64,000 nucleotides of DNA from Rhodoferax ferrireducens (GCA_002083775.1 MTEI01000013.1:1-64000), one strand, 5' to 3'; shown: positions 48,538 through 57,378, counted from the stretch's first letter. The notes: generated from the sequence alone by a model not told the origin. Numbers and translations: made by a program.

Positions 48538-49710
48538 ATGTTCAGTTTTGACCCCTACGCCCCCGCCATCGACGCGGACCCGTTCCCCTACTACAAACAC
48601 CTGCGCAACGAGGCACCCTGCTTCTGGAGCCCCGAGGCCCAGATGTGGGTGCTGTCGCGCTACGCCGACATCGTCTCGGCTGGGCAAGACTGGCAAACCT
48701 ATTCCAGCGCCAGCGGCAACCTGATGACCGAACTGCCCGGGCGCGCCGGGGCCACCCTGGGCAGCTCGGACCCGCCGAAACACGACCGCCTGCGTGGCCT
48801 GATCCAGCACGCGTTCATGAAACGCAACCTGATGGCGCTGGAAGAACCGATCCGCGATGTCGCCAAACAGGTGTTTGCCCAGCTCCATGGCGCACAGCAG
48901 TTTGACTTTAAGGAAGTGTCTTCCCAGTTCACGGTGAAGGTGCTGATGGCCGCTTTGGGCTTGCCGATGGGCGCGGAGGCCCTGGTGCCCGAGGCCGATG
49001 TGCGTGAAAACGCGGTGCTGATGGTGCAAAGCGACGCCCGCACCCGCGCCAAAGGCCCCGAACACATCGCCGCCTACAACTGGATGCAGGAGTACGCCGC
49101 CAAAGTGATTGCGCTGCGCCGCGCCAACCCGTGCAACGACCTGATCAGCAACTTTGCCCTGGCCGAGATCGATGGTGACCGCCTGGACGACCGCGAGGTG
49201 CTGCTGACCACCACCACGCTGATCATGGCCGGTGTGGAAAGCCTGGGCGGCTTCATGATGATGTTTGCCTACAACCTGGCCAGCCTGCCCGACGCACGCC
49301 GCGCCGTGGTCGCCAACCCGGACCTGCTGCCCGACGCGATTGAAGAAAGCCTGCGTTTCAACACCTCGGCCCAGCGTTTCCGCCGCCGTTTGATGAAGGA
49401 CGTTACCCTGCACGGCCAGACCATGCGTGAGGGCGACTTTGTCTGCCTGGCGTATGGTTCCGGCAACCGCGACGAGCGCCAGTACCCCAACCCCGACACC
49501 TTTGACATCGCCCGCAAGCCGCGCGGTCACCTGGGTTTTGGCGGTGGCCTGCATGCCTGCCTGGGCACCGCCATTGCGCGGATGGCGGTCAAAATTGCGT
49601 TTGATGAATTCCACAAAGTGGTGCCCGAGTACCACCGCGTGGCCGAGCAACTGCCATGGATGCCGTCGAGCACCTTCCGCAGCCCGCTGGTGCTGGAACT
49701 GGCCGTCTGA
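48538..49710 (+). CDS. Cytochrome P450 monooxygenase
   Basis: A soluble bacterial P450 of 390 residues. The haem loop is FGGGLHACLGTAIARM near residue 340 with the axial cysteine, and the K-helix ExxR is EESLR. The I-helix reads LIMAGVESLGG: the usual acid-Thr pair is Glu-Ser here. The N-terminus is FDPYAPAIDADPFPYYKHLR. A GGAG seven bases upstream supports the ATG. With the next two genes it forms a class I P450 system. The LigAB neighbour and PobR-like regulator suggest O-demethylation or hydroxylation of an aromatic acid, but this is inference. It does not look like CYP199 as I remember that family. Confidence 0.95.
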   Translation: MFSFDPYAPAIDADPFPYYKHLRNEAPCFWSPEAQMWVLSRYADIVSAGQDWQTYSSASGNLMTELPGRAGATLGSSDPPKHDRLRGLIQHAFMKRNLMALEEPIRDVAKQVFAQLHGAQQFDFKEVSSQFTVKVLMAALGLPMGAEALVPEADVRENAVLMVQSDARTRAKGPEHIAAYNWMQEYAAKVIALRRANPCNDLISNFALAEIDGDRLDDREVLLTTTTLIMAGVESLGGFMMMFAYNLASLPDARRAVVANPDLLPDAIEESLRFNTSAQRFRRRLMKDVTLHGQTMREGDFVCLAYGSGNRDERQYPNPDTFDIARKPRGHLGFGGGLHACLGTAIARMAVKIAFDEFHKVVPEYHRVAEQLPWMPSSTFRSPLVLELAV

Positions 49711-49779
49711 TCGTCCGCTGGCTCACCCCCTGCGTCGCTCTGACCCGGCGGCGCGTTTCTATTTCTGGAGACCCCTTTC

Positions 49780-50103
49780 ATGGCCAACATCACTTACATC
49801 GAATCATCCGGCAACAGCACCACCATCAACCTCACCGATGGCTGGAGCCTGATGCAGGGCGCCACCGCCAACGGCATCGACGGCATTCTGGGCGAATGCG
49901 GCGGCTCCTGCGCCTGCGCCACCTGCCACTGCTATGTGGATGAAACCCGGCTGGCCGACCTGCCTGCCGCCAGCGAAGGCGAACTGGCGATGCTGGAGCA
50001 CGTGGCCAGCGAGCGCCGCCCCAACAGCCGCCTGGCCTGCCAGATCAAGGCCAGCCCGGCGCTGGAAGGCCTGATCGTGCATCTGCCCGAAACACAGGAA
50101 TAA
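49780..50103 (+). CDS. [2Fe-2S] ferredoxin (putidaredoxin type)
   Basis: A 107-residue vertebrate/putidaredoxin-type ferredoxin. The cluster cysteines are in GECGGSCACATCHCYV (C-x5-C-x2-C) with the fourth in LACQIKA near residue 86. The N-terminal strand ITYIESSGNSTTINL and the acidic stretch DETRLADLPAASEGELAMLE match electron-transfer partners of P450s. It has 69 bases between it and the P450 and lies four before the reductase. It carries electrons from the reductase to the P450. Confidence 0.96.
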   Translation: MANITYIESSGNSTTINLTDGWSLMQGATANGIDGILGECGGSCACATCHCYVDETRLADLPAASEGELAMLEHVASERRPNSRLACQIKASPALEGLIVHLPETQE

Positions 50104-50107
50104 AAAG

Positions 50108-51340
50108 ATGAGCGCCTTCGTCATAGTGGGTGCGGGCCAGGCGGGTGTTCAGGCAGCAGAAGCATTGCGCGCCGGTGGCTTTGCGGGAAGCATCACCCTG
50201 CTAGGCAACGAGCCCTACGGCCCTTACCACCGCCCGCCGCTGTCCAAAGCCTGGCTGGCTGGCGAGATGGATAGCGCCCAGCTGGTGATGCGCGCACCCG
50301 AGATATTGGCACGCAAAGCCATCGATTTGCGCACCAGCGTGACCGTGACAAACATTGACCTCGCCAACCAGCAAGTGCTGCTGGCAGACGGCAGCGCCCT
50401 GCCCTACATCGGCCTGGTGCTGGCCACCGGCGCCACGCCACGCAGCCTGGCGCTGCCCGGCGGTGATGCGCAAGGCGTGCTGGCGCTGCGCTCGCGTGAC
50501 GATGCCTGCGCCATCGCTGCTCGCATGGTCATGTGTTTGGAACAGCAACTGCCGGTGATCGTCATCGGCGGCGGCTTTATCGGGCTGGAAGTAGCTGCCA
50601 CGGCGCGCAAAAAGGGTTTGCCCGTGACCGTGTTGGAAGCCGCGCCGCGCCTGCTGGGCCGTGTGCTGGCTCCGGTGCTGAGCGACTGGTACGCCCAGTT
50701 GCACCGCAGCCACGGTGTTGAACTGGTCCTTGACGCGCGCATTGAGGCGCTGGAAACGGACGCAACGGGCACGGTCACCGGCGTGCGCCTGACCGACGGC
50801 ACGGTTTACCCCGCTGGTCTGGTGGTAGTTGGCATCGGCGTCGCCGCCAATGACCAGTTGGCACAACAAGCCGGGCTGGAATGTGACCGGGGCATCGTGG
50901 TGGATACCTGTGGCCGCACCAGCGACCCGCTCATCGTGGCCGCTGGCGACTGCACCGCACGACGCCTGAACGATGGCATCCTGATCCGGCTGGAATCGGT
51001 GCAAAACGCCGTCGAACAAGGCAAATCTGCTGCCGCTGCCCTGCTGGGCACCCCCAAACCCTTCACCGCCACGCCCTGGTTCTGGAGCGACCAGTACGAC
51101 AAAAAACTGCAGATGGCGGGCCTGCCGATGGGTGCCGACCAGTGGGCAGTGCGCGGCGACATGGCCGGTGGAACCTTCAGCGTCTATCATTTCAAGGGCG
51201 ACAAACTGCTGGCCGTGGACAGCGTCAACGCCAGCAAAGACCACCTGCAAGCGCGCAAGCTGCTGGACGCAGGTGTGTCACCCACGCGGGCGCAGGCGGC
51301 AGACACAGGGTTTGATCTGGCGGGGCTGCTGGCGCAGTGA
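50108..51340 (+). CDS. FAD-dependent ferredoxin reductase
   Basis: An NADH:ferredoxin reductase of the putidaredoxin-reductase family, 410 residues. FAD motif VIVGAGQAGVQAAEALR at residue 5, active-site region YGPYHRPPLSKAWL, NADH motif VIVIGGGFIGLEVAATARKKG near residue 152, and the second FAD site VAAGDCTARR near 277. The C-terminal domain (WFWSDQYDKKLQMAG) is typical. It completes the P450 electron-transfer chain. A 20-base-arm hairpin follows 40 bases after the stop. Confidence 0.96.
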   Translation: MSAFVIVGAGQAGVQAAEALRAGGFAGSITLLGNEPYGPYHRPPLSKAWLAGEMDSAQLVMRAPEILARKAIDLRTSVTVTNIDLANQQVLLADGSALPYIGLVLATGATPRSLALPGGDAQGVLALRSRDDACAIAARMVMCLEQQLPVIVIGGGFIGLEVAATARKKGLPVTVLEAAPRLLGRVLAPVLSDWYAQLHRSHGVELVLDARIEALETDATGTVTGVRLTDGTVYPAGLVVVGIGVAANDQLAQQAGLECDRGIVVDTCGRTSDPLIVAAGDCTARRLNDGILIRLESVQNAVEQGKSAAAALLGTPKPFTATPWFWSDQYDKKLQMAGLPMGADQWAVRGDMAGGTFSVYHFKGDKLLAVDSVNASKDHLQARKLLDAGVSPTRAQAADTGFDLAGLLAQ

Positions 51341-51380
51341 CGCCATTGAACGGCTGGATCGTAGCGCTTGTAGGTGGCAG

Positions 51381-51450
51381 GAGATGGGTAGGGGCGGCGG
51401 CCTCAGACTGTCAAAGGCCCAGAAATCGGCCGCCACCCCTACCCATCCCC
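51381..51450. repeat. Long inverted repeat after ferredoxin reductase gene
   Basis: Two arms of 20 bases, GATGGGTAGGGGCGGCGGCC and GGCCGCCACCCCTACCCATC, pair with one mismatch around a 25-base loop. It is 40 bases after the stop of the P450 operon. It lacks a T-run, so it is either a transcript-end stabilising hairpin or a small mobile-element relic rather than a normal terminator. Confidence 0.8.
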
Positions 51451-52120
51451 CGCTGGCGAACGACGTTGGCATGCGGTCGCTGGGAACCAAATTCATTGAC
51501 AACCAAAGTCAGGTACGCAGCGACTCCGGTCATAGAGATTTGCGATCTGCCTGCTCCAAAGCGGCTGTTGCCACCAAGAGATCGGCAGGCAGCTATGTGT
51601 CGAACCATTCGTCAAAGTGGGCAGCGGCAATCGACCATCAGTTGTCGATCGCGAGCGGCGCCAATCTGGCAGCACCCGACCCATTGCTGACACAGCCACC
51701 GATCAAGTGGTAGCCTGACAGCGGTCATTCAAGGGGTTTCAAATTCGAGCCACCAATGTCAGCTTCAGGGAAACTCAATCTGCATAGTGGACTTCCCGTG
51801 ACACTGCAGTCTTGACTTACGAAAGTCTCCGTGGCCGGCAGCAATGGGTATGGAGCCAACAGGCTTTGCTCAATGAACGGCCGGCAAATGCGTAGCACCT
51901 GTCGAGTCCTTTCAAGCGGTGGTTGAGACATTTTTCTCTATCCCACTTCCCCCCTGCACCAGCAAACACCCTAGGCATCAATGACGCTGTCGCCGGTGCC
52001 ACTGTACCGTTCATCGGTTTGTTTGCTCAACTCCGCTGGATGAAGATGAAGGTTTTGCCTGGGCGAGCCACCGACTGAAGGTGACCTTGGGTCACTGACC
52101 TGGTTTGACCGGCAGACAAA
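51451..52120. other. Non-coding region with degenerate repeat-like sequence
   Basis: 670 bases with only short ORFs that do not look like proteins. An 11-base inverted pair (ACCCATTGCTG at 51679 and CAGCAATGGGT at 51839) lies in the middle. The wording of the region resembles decayed mobile-element flanks. I can support no gene or promoter in it. Confidence 0.55.
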
Positions 52121-52465
52121 TCACTTTGGCGTGGACTCAAGCGTCAGCACGGTGTAGGCACCGTTGATTTTGTCGGCTGTGAATCTGACTTTGTCACCCG
52201 CCTTGATTTGGCCCAAGAGCGCAGGATCCTTCACCTGAAACACCATGCTCATCGGTGGCATGTCCAGGTTCTTGATCGCGCCATGCTTAAGAGTGATTTT
52301 GCCGGCATTGAGGTCAACCTTGCGGACCTCAGCCTCGCTTTTCTCCGTCTCCACTGTATCAGCCGCTACGGCGCTTGTGGCGGCCCCTTGGTTTGTGCTT
52401 TGGGCCAGTGCGCTGCCGGCCGCCAAAAGCAGGCTAGTGAGGATGCAGTTAGAAATATGTGTCAT
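52121..52465 (-). CDS. CusF-like periplasmic copper-binding protein
   Basis: A 114-residue secreted protein (signal peptide ISNCILTSLLLAAGSALAQ, cut after ALA). The mature domain is the CusF/CopB-like OB fold, with the copper site seen as ITLKHGAIKNLDMPPMSMVF: His and two Met, as in CusF. In CusF a Trp caps the site, but this protein has no Trp at an obvious position. CusF delivers Cu(I) to the CusCBA pump. It is the last gene of the leftward copper operon, 12 bases after the DUF411 gene. CusA and CusB are not present in the window. Confidence 0.9.
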   Translation of the reverse strand: MTHISNCILTSLLLAAGSALAQSTNQGAATSAVAADTVETEKSEAEVRKVDLNAGKITLKHGAIKNLDMPPMSMVFQVKDPALLGQIKAGDKVRFTADKINGAYTVLTLESTPK

Positions 52466-52477
52466 GGTGGGGCTCCT

Positions 52478-52954
52478 TCAAGCGTATTTTTGATAAACCG
52501 ATGAACTGCCGTCGCGCTGCACCAGCAGCACGGCATAGGCGTCTTTGCGGCCGTCGTACGCGGGGCCGTCCATGCCTGGTGAGCCAATCGGCATACCTGG
52601 CACGCTAAGACCCAGCGCACGCGGGCGCTCCTTGAGCAGTTTGCGGATGTCTTGGGCAGGCACATGGCCTTCAACCACGTAGCCGCCAACCAGGGCTGTG
52701 TGGCAAGAGCCATACTTTTCAGCCAAACCGAGTTGGCTGCGCCGGGTGGCTTTGGCGGCCTCGCTGACGTCGTGTGTCTTGACCTCAAAACCACTGTCTT
52801 GCAGGTGCTTAACCCAGTCTTTGCAGCAGCCGCAGGTAGACGTTTTCCACACGTCAACCATCGGTTTGCTGACGTTTTGGCTGAGCGCAGTGGTGGGAAG
52901 TGCGGCAGCGCCCAACAGGGCGACAGCGGATTGAATCAGGGTGCGTCTTTGCAT
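52478..52954 (-). CDS. DUF411 family metal-binding protein
   Basis: A 158-residue DUF411 protein with a signal peptide (LIQSAVALLGAAALPTTALSQ). The Cys cluster VWKTSTCGCCKDWVKHL near residue 36 is the family mark. Other conserved parts are the CHTALVGGYVVEGHVP segment near 82 and GLSVPGMPIGSPGM near 117. DUF411 proteins are found with copper and other metal resistance genes and are believed to bind metal in the periplasm. It is in the copper operon, 12 bases upstream of the CusF-like gene. Confidence 0.92.
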   Translation of the reverse strand: MQRRTLIQSAVALLGAAALPTTALSQNVSKPMVDVWKTSTCGCCKDWVKHLQDSGFEVKTHDVSEAAKATRRSQLGLAEKYGSCHTALVGGYVVEGHVPAQDIRKLLKERPRALGLSVPGMPIGSPGMDGPAYDGRKDAYAVLLVQRDGSSSVYQKYA

Positions 52955-52999
52955 GGTGTTGTCCTTTCAGGGTGACCAAGGGAGTGATTTTTCAGTATT

Positions 53000-53488
53000 T
53001 CAAGGGATGGGGGTCACAAAAATCTGACCGGTCATGCCAGCCTGGTAATGCCCTGCAATCAGGCAGGCAAATTTGAATTCACCTGGGCGGTTAAACGTCC
53101 AGACCAGTTCGCCAGATTTGCCCGGCGGCACGTGGGCCATGTAGGGCTCGTCGTGTGCCATGTCAGGAAACTTCACCATCAGGGCAGCGTGAGCTTCAAG
53201 CTCTTGCGGGGTGCCAATGACCAGCTCGTGCAGCAGCTGGCCCTGGTTCTTGATGACCAGGCGCACGGTCTCGCCCTGTTTGACGGTGAACAGGTCGGGT
53301 GTGAAGCGCATCTTGTCTGACATGGTGACCCGTAAGATCCGCTGCACCGACTTGGCATCACCAGCAACGCCCCAGTCCTTTTGCTCTTTGACCATCGGGG
53401 TATTGGATTGGTGCGGGTTTCCATGAGAAAAAGTGTTCCCAGACCATGCAAATAAAACGCTGATACCTATGTATTTAATATTTTTCAT
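53000..53488 (-). CDS. Cupredoxin-like copper-binding protein
   Basis: A 162-residue secreted cupredoxin-fold protein (signal peptide YIGISVLFAWSGNTFS). The type 1-like site is in the C-terminal half: LLHELVIG supplies the first His, and FACLIAGHYQAGMTG supplies Cys, His and Met in a C-x4-H-x4-M arrangement. It may carry electrons for or bind copper alongside the multicopper oxidase. A His/Met-rich N-terminal stretch and MVKFPDMAHDEPYMAHVPPG add possible copper ligands. It is nine bases downstream of the oxidase. Confidence 0.9.
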   Translation of the reverse strand: MKNIKYIGISVLFAWSGNTFSHGNPHQSNTPMVKEQKDWGVAGDAKSVQRILRVTMSDKMRFTPDLFTVKQGETVRLVIKNQGQLLHELVIGTPQELEAHAALMVKFPDMAHDEPYMAHVPPGKSGELVWTFNRPGEFKFACLIAGHYQAGMTGQIFVTPIP

Positions 53489-53497
53489 GGTGGTATA

Positions 53498-54913
53498 TCA
53501 ATGGTTGTGCTGGCCAGCGCCAGGTTTTTTGACGCGCAGTTCCGCAGGCGTATTGGCGTTGGGCTGGCCCGTGGCGGCAGGTTTGGCCCGGGTCGCAGGT
53601 GGCAGATCGTCTGCCGCAGTGGGCAGGCTGCCGGTCCACTCATAGGCCTGGGTGCCAGGCGGTTGTTTGAACCAGCCGGGGTCACTATAGTCGCCGGGTT
53701 TTTGTTCTTTGCGCACCTTGAGCGTGCTGAACATGCCGCCCATCTCGATCGGTCCGTAGGGCCCGGTGCCGGTCATCATGGGCAGGGTGTTGTCGGGCAG
53801 GGGCATGCTCATCTCACCCATGTCGGCCATGCCGCGCTCACCCATCACCATGTACTCCGGGGCGGCGCTCTGAATCTTGCCCAGCAGCCCACGGTGCTCC
53901 ACCCCAATCAGGTTGGGCACGCTGTGGCCCATGGGGTTCATGGTGTGGTGGCTTTTGTGGCAATGAAAAGCCCAGTCGCCTTCCTCGTCGGCCAGAAATT
54001 CAAGCTGGCGCATCTGGCCTACCGCCACGTCGGTGGTGATTTCCGGGCAGCGCGCGGCCAGCGGCCAGGGCCCGCCGTCGCTGCCACTCACCACAAACTC
54101 GTGGCCGTGCAGGTGAATGGGGTGGTTGGTCATGGTCAGGTTGCCGACCCGAATGCGCACCTTGTCGCCCAAGCGCACATTGAGGGTGTCAATGCCAGGG
54201 AAAGCGCGGCTGTTCCAGGTCCAGAGGTTGAAGTCCAGCATGGTGTTGGGCTTGGGCGTGCTGGCACCGGGCTCCACGTCATAGGCATTGAGCAGGAAGC
54301 AAAAGTCGCGCTGCACCTCGTCAATCAGCGGATGCTTGGCCTTAGGGTGGGTCACCCAAAAGCCCATCATGCCCATGGCCATTTGGGTCATTTCATCGGC
54401 GTGTGGGTGGTACATGAAGGTGCCAGGGCGGCGTGCTTCAAATTCATAGACAAAAGTCTTGCCTACCGGAATTTGAGGCTGGTTAAGCCCACCCACCCCG
54501 TCCATGCCGTTGGGCAGGCGCTGGCCGTGCCAATGGATGGTGGTGTGCTCGGGCAGTTTGTTGGTGACAAAAATACGTACCCGGTCCCCTTCCACCACCT
54601 CAATGGTGGGACCGGGCGACTGGCCGTTGTAGCCCCACAGGGTGGCTTTCATGCCGGGGGCAATTTCGCGCACCACGGGCTCGGCAACCAAGTGAAATTC
54701 TTTGACTCCGTTGCGCATGCGCCAGGGGCAAGTCCAGCCGTTCAGCGTGACCACTGGGTTGTAGGGGCGGCCGGTGCTGGGCAGCAGCGGGGGCGCGGTG
54801 TTGGCATGCAGCATCGTCACCGGCTCGGGCAAGGCGGCCATGGCCACCCGGTTGACACTGCTGGTGGCCACAGCACCCAATGCAGCGCCTTGAAAAAAGT
54901 TGCGTCGGTTCAT
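53498..54913 (-). CDS. Multicopper oxidase, CopA/CueO-like
   Basis: A periplasmic multicopper oxidase of 471 residues that probably oxidises Cu(I) to the less toxic Cu(II). A twin-arginine-like signal begins MNRRNFFQGAALG. The four copper motifs are present: HWHG near residue 127, HPHAD near 169, HPIHLHGHEF near 264, and HCHKSHHTMNPM near 325. Met/Gly-rich stretches (GERGMADMGEMSMPLP) near residue 370 may bind copper, as in CopA. The C-terminus is disordered and ends GQHNH. It lies two bases after the tolC-like gene. Confidence 0.95.
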   Translation of the reverse strand: MNRRNFFQGAALGAVATSSVNRVAMAALPEPVTMLHANTAPPLLPSTGRPYNPVVTLNGWTCPWRMRNGVKEFHLVAEPVVREIAPGMKATLWGYNGQSPGPTIEVVEGDRVRIFVTNKLPEHTTIHWHGQRLPNGMDGVGGLNQPQIPVGKTFVYEFEARRPGTFMYHPHADEMTQMAMGMMGFWVTHPKAKHPLIDEVQRDFCFLLNAYDVEPGASTPKPNTMLDFNLWTWNSRAFPGIDTLNVRLGDKVRIRVGNLTMTNHPIHLHGHEFVVSGSDGGPWPLAARCPEITTDVAVGQMRQLEFLADEEGDWAFHCHKSHHTMNPMGHSVPNLIGVEHRGLLGKIQSAAPEYMVMGERGMADMGEMSMPLPDNTLPMMTGTGPYGPIEMGGMFSTLKVRKEQKPGDYSDPGWFKQPPGTQAYEWTGSLPTAADDLPPATRAKPAATGQPNANTPAELRVKKPGAGQHNH

Positions 54914-54915
54914 GG

Positions 54916-56229
54916 TCAGTGGCCTGATTTGGCGGCTGGGGCGTTGCCCGCAGCGCTGGGGTTGGAAGAGAAGTTGACGACGGCACCGCTGAGTACCGCT
55001 TGCAGGTCGATATAGGCCAGCCAGGCATCGCGCTGGGATTGGTGTGCGGCACTTTCACTTTGCAGGCGGGCGCGGGCGCTGGCCAGCAAGTCCCAGGTGC
55101 TTTGCAACATGCCGTTGTAGCGCAGTTGGACCTCGTCTTGCAGGGCAGCGCTTAGCAAGGCGGCTTGGCGCTGGTGCTGGGCCATGTCGACTGCTGTGCG
55201 GTAGCGGAAGTAGGCTTCACGCGCCTGGCTTCGGGTGGTCACGGCCAGGGTATGGGCTTGGGCTGATGCGCGAATACTTTTCTCCAGCGCATGGGTCAGG
55301 GGCACATCCTGGGGGTTCAGCGCCGGTGTGGTGTGGGGCACACCCATAGCGGATTCGCCGGAAGGGCTTGACGCTTGCAGCGCGGCATCGATCGCCTCTT
55401 GCCACTTCTGCAGGTGTGGCGCGGTCACGCCTGCCAGGGCCTGCTGTGCTTCCACGCGGGCCTGGATGAGTTCGGGCTGACGGCGCAGTGCGGTCGCTTC
55501 CAGGTCGGGCGAGTCAGCCACAGTAGCGGGCAGCGCTGGCAGTTGGGCGGGCAGGTTCAGTTGGGCCGCGTTGCCCCAAACGCCCAACAGCCGCACCAGG
55601 TTTTCGGTGGCACCAAAGGCTTCTTGCTGGGCCAGAGCCAGCTGGCTTGCTGAAGCGGACTGCACGAGTTGCTCTTGCAGCAGTTGCGCCCGGCTCCAGT
55701 TGCCCACTCGGGCCATGCGCTGACCCAGTTCGGCCCCTACTTGGGCGGCTTGTGCCACTTGGTGCAGATGGGCCACGTTCTGGCGCGCTGCCACGGCATT
55801 GATCCAGGCACGCTGCACGCTGTGAGAGAGCGCCAACACCTGGGCATCAAGCCGGGCCTGTGCCAGCGCACTGGCTTGGGGTGGTGCAAAAAGCTCGGGT
55901 TGGTGGCGCAGGGCCAGAGCCACCGCCTGACCTGGGCTCATGGGTGGACCAGCGGGTGGTTTGTCGACAGTGTCAGCTGGTACGGTATTGGCCGCCTCCC
56001 ACTTCAAGATGTCGATATGACCGCGCAGGTTGCGACCCACATCTGCATTGGCCCGGGCCCAGTCGGCCAAGCTCACTTCGGAGGCCGGGGGCATATCAAT
56101 GAGGGTGCCCAGCGCTGAGCGGTAGGGTACCGGGGGCACGATGGCTGCGGGGTCAGCGGCCAGAGGTTCGGCTAGCACCCCATAAGGAATGCTTGCTGCC
56201 AGCCAGGCAGTCAAAAGGGTTCTTTTCAA
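54916..56229 (-). CDS. TolC-family outer-membrane efflux protein
   Basis: An outer-membrane factor of 437 residues with a signal peptide (LLTAWLAASIPYGVLA). The two TolC-like repeats are seen as long helices (ALAQARLDAQVLALSHSVQRAWINAVAARQN; ALEKSIRASAQAHTLAVTTRSQAREAYFRYRTAVD). It is most like the CusC/CopB-type group by context. The start is TTG with AGGAG six bases upstream. It needs an inner-membrane pump and a periplasmic adaptor, neither of which is in the window. It lies two bases before the multicopper oxidase. Confidence 0.92.
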   Translation of the reverse strand: MKRTLLTAWLAASIPYGVLAEPLAADPAAIVPPVPYRSALGTLIDMPPASEVSLADWARANADVGRNLRGHIDILKWEAANTVPADTVDKPPAGPPMSPGQAVALALRHQPELFAPPQASALAQARLDAQVLALSHSVQRAWINAVAARQNVAHLHQVAQAAQVGAELGQRMARVGNWSRAQLLQEQLVQSASASQLALAQQEAFGATENLVRLLGVWGNAAQLNLPAQLPALPATVADSPDLEATALRRQPELIQARVEAQQALAGVTAPHLQKWQEAIDAALQASSPSGESAMGVPHTTPALNPQDVPLTHALEKSIRASAQAHTLAVTTRSQAREAYFRYRTAVDMAQHQRQAALLSAALQDEVQLRYNGMLQSTWDLLASARARLQSESAAHQSQRDAWLAYIDLQAVLSGAVVNFSSNPSAAGNAPAAKSGH

Positions 56230-56325
56230 GGGATTCTCCTGAACGTTTTAACGAGATCGGGTGACCTCCGTGGCCTGTGTCATGGGCCAATCAAGCCAAC
56301 GACAGACGGACCATGGGCGTTGCGT

Positions 56326-56745
56326 TCAGGAAATCGGTGGTTTTAAGTGCGGTGCACTAGGCACGCTGGCAAACAAGGAAGTGGCGCTGTGCATCAACAG
56401 CGCAGGTTGTGCCGATATCACCAAGGGATCCGTAGCCAGCAAGATGGCTGCACCATGGCAAACCTGGCAGACGCTGCACTGGCCGCAATCGCTGTGGTCA
56501 CTGACGTCGGTGTATGCCAACATTTCTGACCCGTGATGCATGCCTGTATCGGCCTCATGACATGGCAGATGAGATACTTCTGAATTAACAGAAAAAGTGG
56601 CTTCAGACCTTGTGTCAGAATGCTCAGAAGCTACTGATTCAGTAGTAACTGCATGCCCTGCCACCATTTGCATGGCCATAGCGTCACCCAGCCATGCGCG
56701 CATGGGCAGCAAAGCAAGCATGAGAGTGACGATCAAAATGCGCAT
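56326..56745 (-). CDS. Small Cys/His-rich secreted protein (139 aa), DUF2946-like
   Basis: The track begins 90 codons too early. The start at MRILIVTLMLALLPMRAW gives a signal peptide and a 139-residue protein. The mature part is rich in His, Met and Cys: LPCHEADTGMHHGSEML and SDCGQCSVCQVCHGAAIL (C-x2-C-x2-C-x2-C pattern). Such proteins lie beside copper operons and probably bind metal. DUF2946 is the nearest family I can think of, without certainty. It is the most upstream gene of the leftward operon, 96 bases before the tolC-like gene. The -10-like TATCAT seven bases before the ATG is a possible promoter. Confidence 0.7.
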   Translation of the reverse strand: MRILIVTLMLALLPMRAWLGDAMAMQMVAGHAVTTESVASEHSDTRSEATFSVNSEVSHLPCHEADTGMHHGSEMLAYTDVSDHSDCGQCSVCQVCHGAAILLATDPLVISAQPALLMHSATSLFASVPSAPHLKPPIS

Positions 56746-57378
56746 GAGTTCAATGATACGGGGCGAACCGAAAAGTTCACTTGGCGCAAGGAAACTACCG
56801 GTACCGGACGGAAGGTGAAGGGGCTGCTTGCTGCCGATGGATAGGCCATTCAACCGCGTGTTCTGCAGTATCGCGCCTCGAAACAGGCTTCGAACCCCAT
56901 GCAAACCATGGGTTCGCTTCCCGCGTTTCAGGATCACGATCAAAATGCAACTTCGACAGAGCCGGTAGCGCAGCGCCGGGTGCGCCGGGCGCAGGGCTGC
57001 CCAGCGGCGGGTCAAACCCGCCGCCTCAAGTATGTCACCAGTGCGGTTTTGCCAATCATGTTGGCTCCATTTCAGAATCCATTGCCATTAATTTATAGAT
57101 CCCTGAAGCGGCGGCCTGCACAATCAAGTCCAGATTGATGCATTCTGTTTTCTGACGAATCGCCAACTCTGCAGCTGGGGTCAACAGCGTGGTGACCTTC
57201 GGCATTGCATTGGTTACGCGGATTAGGTGATCTGAGTGCCACCTAAAAATGACTTATTGCCATTGTCAAATGGATCGTTTTGCAAACGATGGCTGGCGCA
57301 ATATAGGGCGAAAGTGTTGACAGGGTCACACTTTGCCTAAAAAGTTTCAGGCGAGTCGCACCCAGCCAGGATCAACAC
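56746..57378. other. Intergenic region upstream of copper operon and PocR gene
   Basis: 633 bases without a credible gene. It holds a perfect palindrome ATCGTTTTGCAAACGAT (57274-57290), a CCGGTACCGG palindrome near 56798, and a TTGACA (57317) followed 15 bases on by TAAAAA, which could be the promoter of the GGDEF/EAL gene. Short ORFs here do not resemble known proteins. Confidence 0.55.
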
